Assembly: GCA_900752445.1 (NCBI GenBank) | Contig: CAADVN010000178.1 | Span: 1 to 5,662, forward strand | Direction: 5' to 3' | Source: an uncultured Oscillospiraceae bacterium | GTDB taxonomy: Bacteria > Bacillota > Clostridia > Oscillospirales > Oscillospiraceae | Length of the DNA stretch: 5,662 nucleotides | Position numbers and translations under genes: made by a program | Shown: positions 5,597 to 5,662 of the stretch, piece by piece | How the letters are laid out: each line of letters opens with the position of its first letter | Position numbering within the stretch: the stretch's first letter is position 1 | The notes under the pieces: model-generated | Told to the model about the DNA's origin: nothing | Databases searched by the model: none | The model's input: only the letters and a program-made list of their open reading frames with translations

Positions 5597-5662
5597 TTAG
5601 GCGGAGAGGCGTCGCGCCAGCGGCGCCTCTCCAGTTTTCAACTGGATGCGCTCGTGGTTGTA
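5597..5662 (-). CDS. IS3-family transposase (OrfB-type), last 21 codons (partial)
   Basis: Reading the minus strand from base 5662 gives YNHERIQLKTG, then EAPLARRLSA and a TAA at 5597-5599. 'Y-N-x-x-R-x-Q-x-x-x-x-x-x-P' is the standard C-terminal tail of the DDE integrase-core transposases (OrfB) of IS3-family elements, following the catalytic Glu helix. The catalytic residues, the OrfA part and any programmed frameshift site lie beyond the right edge, so activity cannot be judged. The gene points toward galT and ends about 60 bases before the likely element terminus, as usual for the transposase 3' end in this family. Confidence 0.8.
   Translation of the reverse strand, partial: YNHERIQLKTGEAPLARRLSA
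5603..5645. other. overlapping hairpins inside the transposase 3' end
   Basis: GGAGAGGCG (5603-5611) pairs with CGCCTCTCC (5624-5632), and on the plus strand AGTTTT follows. A second palindrome, CCAGTT-TTC-AACTGG (5631-5645), overlaps the first by two bases, so only one can be fully formed. The T-run polarity would stop plus-strand transcription entering the element antisense to the transposase. The structure may simply reflect GC-rich coding sequence. Confidence 0.45.

Larger units (their letters stand above)
5537..5662 (-). mobile_element. end of an IS3-family insertion sequence (continues past the right edge)
   Basis: The transposase C-terminus on the minus strand is followed by about 60 bases of non-coding DNA ending at a TG/CA terminus. 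On the plus strand the terminus starts TGAACAGCCCC at 5537 and runs on through GTGCGGACAGT to 5563. IS3-family ends typically begin 5'-TG with a C-rich block and a GGACAG-like block, so 5537 is the likely outer base. The bases just outside are CCTGC, which could include the 3-4 bp target duplication, but the other end is off the window. The boundary is inferred from the pattern, not from comparison of two ends. Confidence 0.68.

Overview
The window looks like a chromosomal segment from a GC-rich Firmicute, most likely a gut-type Clostridia of the Oscillospiraceae kind. The basis is the gene set: a long Firmicutes-type (class II) GalT, a DegV/FakB lipid-binding protein, a MarR regulator with a GTG start, a hydantoinase/oxoprolinase operon and an IS3-type insertion sequence. 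G+C is about 60-65% by eye, ribosome binding sites are strong GGAGG types, and promoters are sigma-A-like. The taxonomy is inference; no rRNA or marker gene is present.

Layout, left to right. (1) 1-2169, plus strand: the 3' end of an operon, made of the last codons of a HyuA-type subunit, a complete HyuB-type subunit, and a small cupin. The genes are tightly coupled (TAA directly followed by ATG, then a GTGA overlap). (2) 2170-2455: a gene-free interval between convergent genes, packed with six near-perfect inverted repeats. The outermost two look like terminators. The plus-strand one lies next to the degV-family stop and the minus-strand one next to the cupin stop, so the two 3' UTRs probably overlap. 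(3) 2456-3845: a DegV/FakB-type gene (minus) divergent from a MarR-family regulator (plus). Their 103-bp intergenic region carries two copies of a 16-bp palindrome, 32 bp apart, sitting on back-to-back promoters. (4) 3864-3904: a strong hairpin terminator between marR and galT, which converge. (5) 3915-5482, minus strand: a complete class II galT with its own TTGAAT-17-TATAAT promoter. (6) 5537-5662: the end of an IS3-family insertion sequence, with the last 21 codons of its transposase on the minus strand. It enters from the right edge and stops about 55 bp upstream of the galT -35 box.

Functionally these are separate units. The HyuA/HyuB/cupin operon should act on a cyclic amide or similar small metabolite whose identity cannot be read here. 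The MarR regulator very probably controls itself and the divergent DegV-family gene through the twin palindrome, which suggests a lipid-linked regulatory pair. GalT supplies the uridylyl-transfer step of galactose use. No defence system, CRISPR array, tRNA or rRNA was seen. The least ordinary signals are the hairpin array in the convergent intergenic region and the twin operator.
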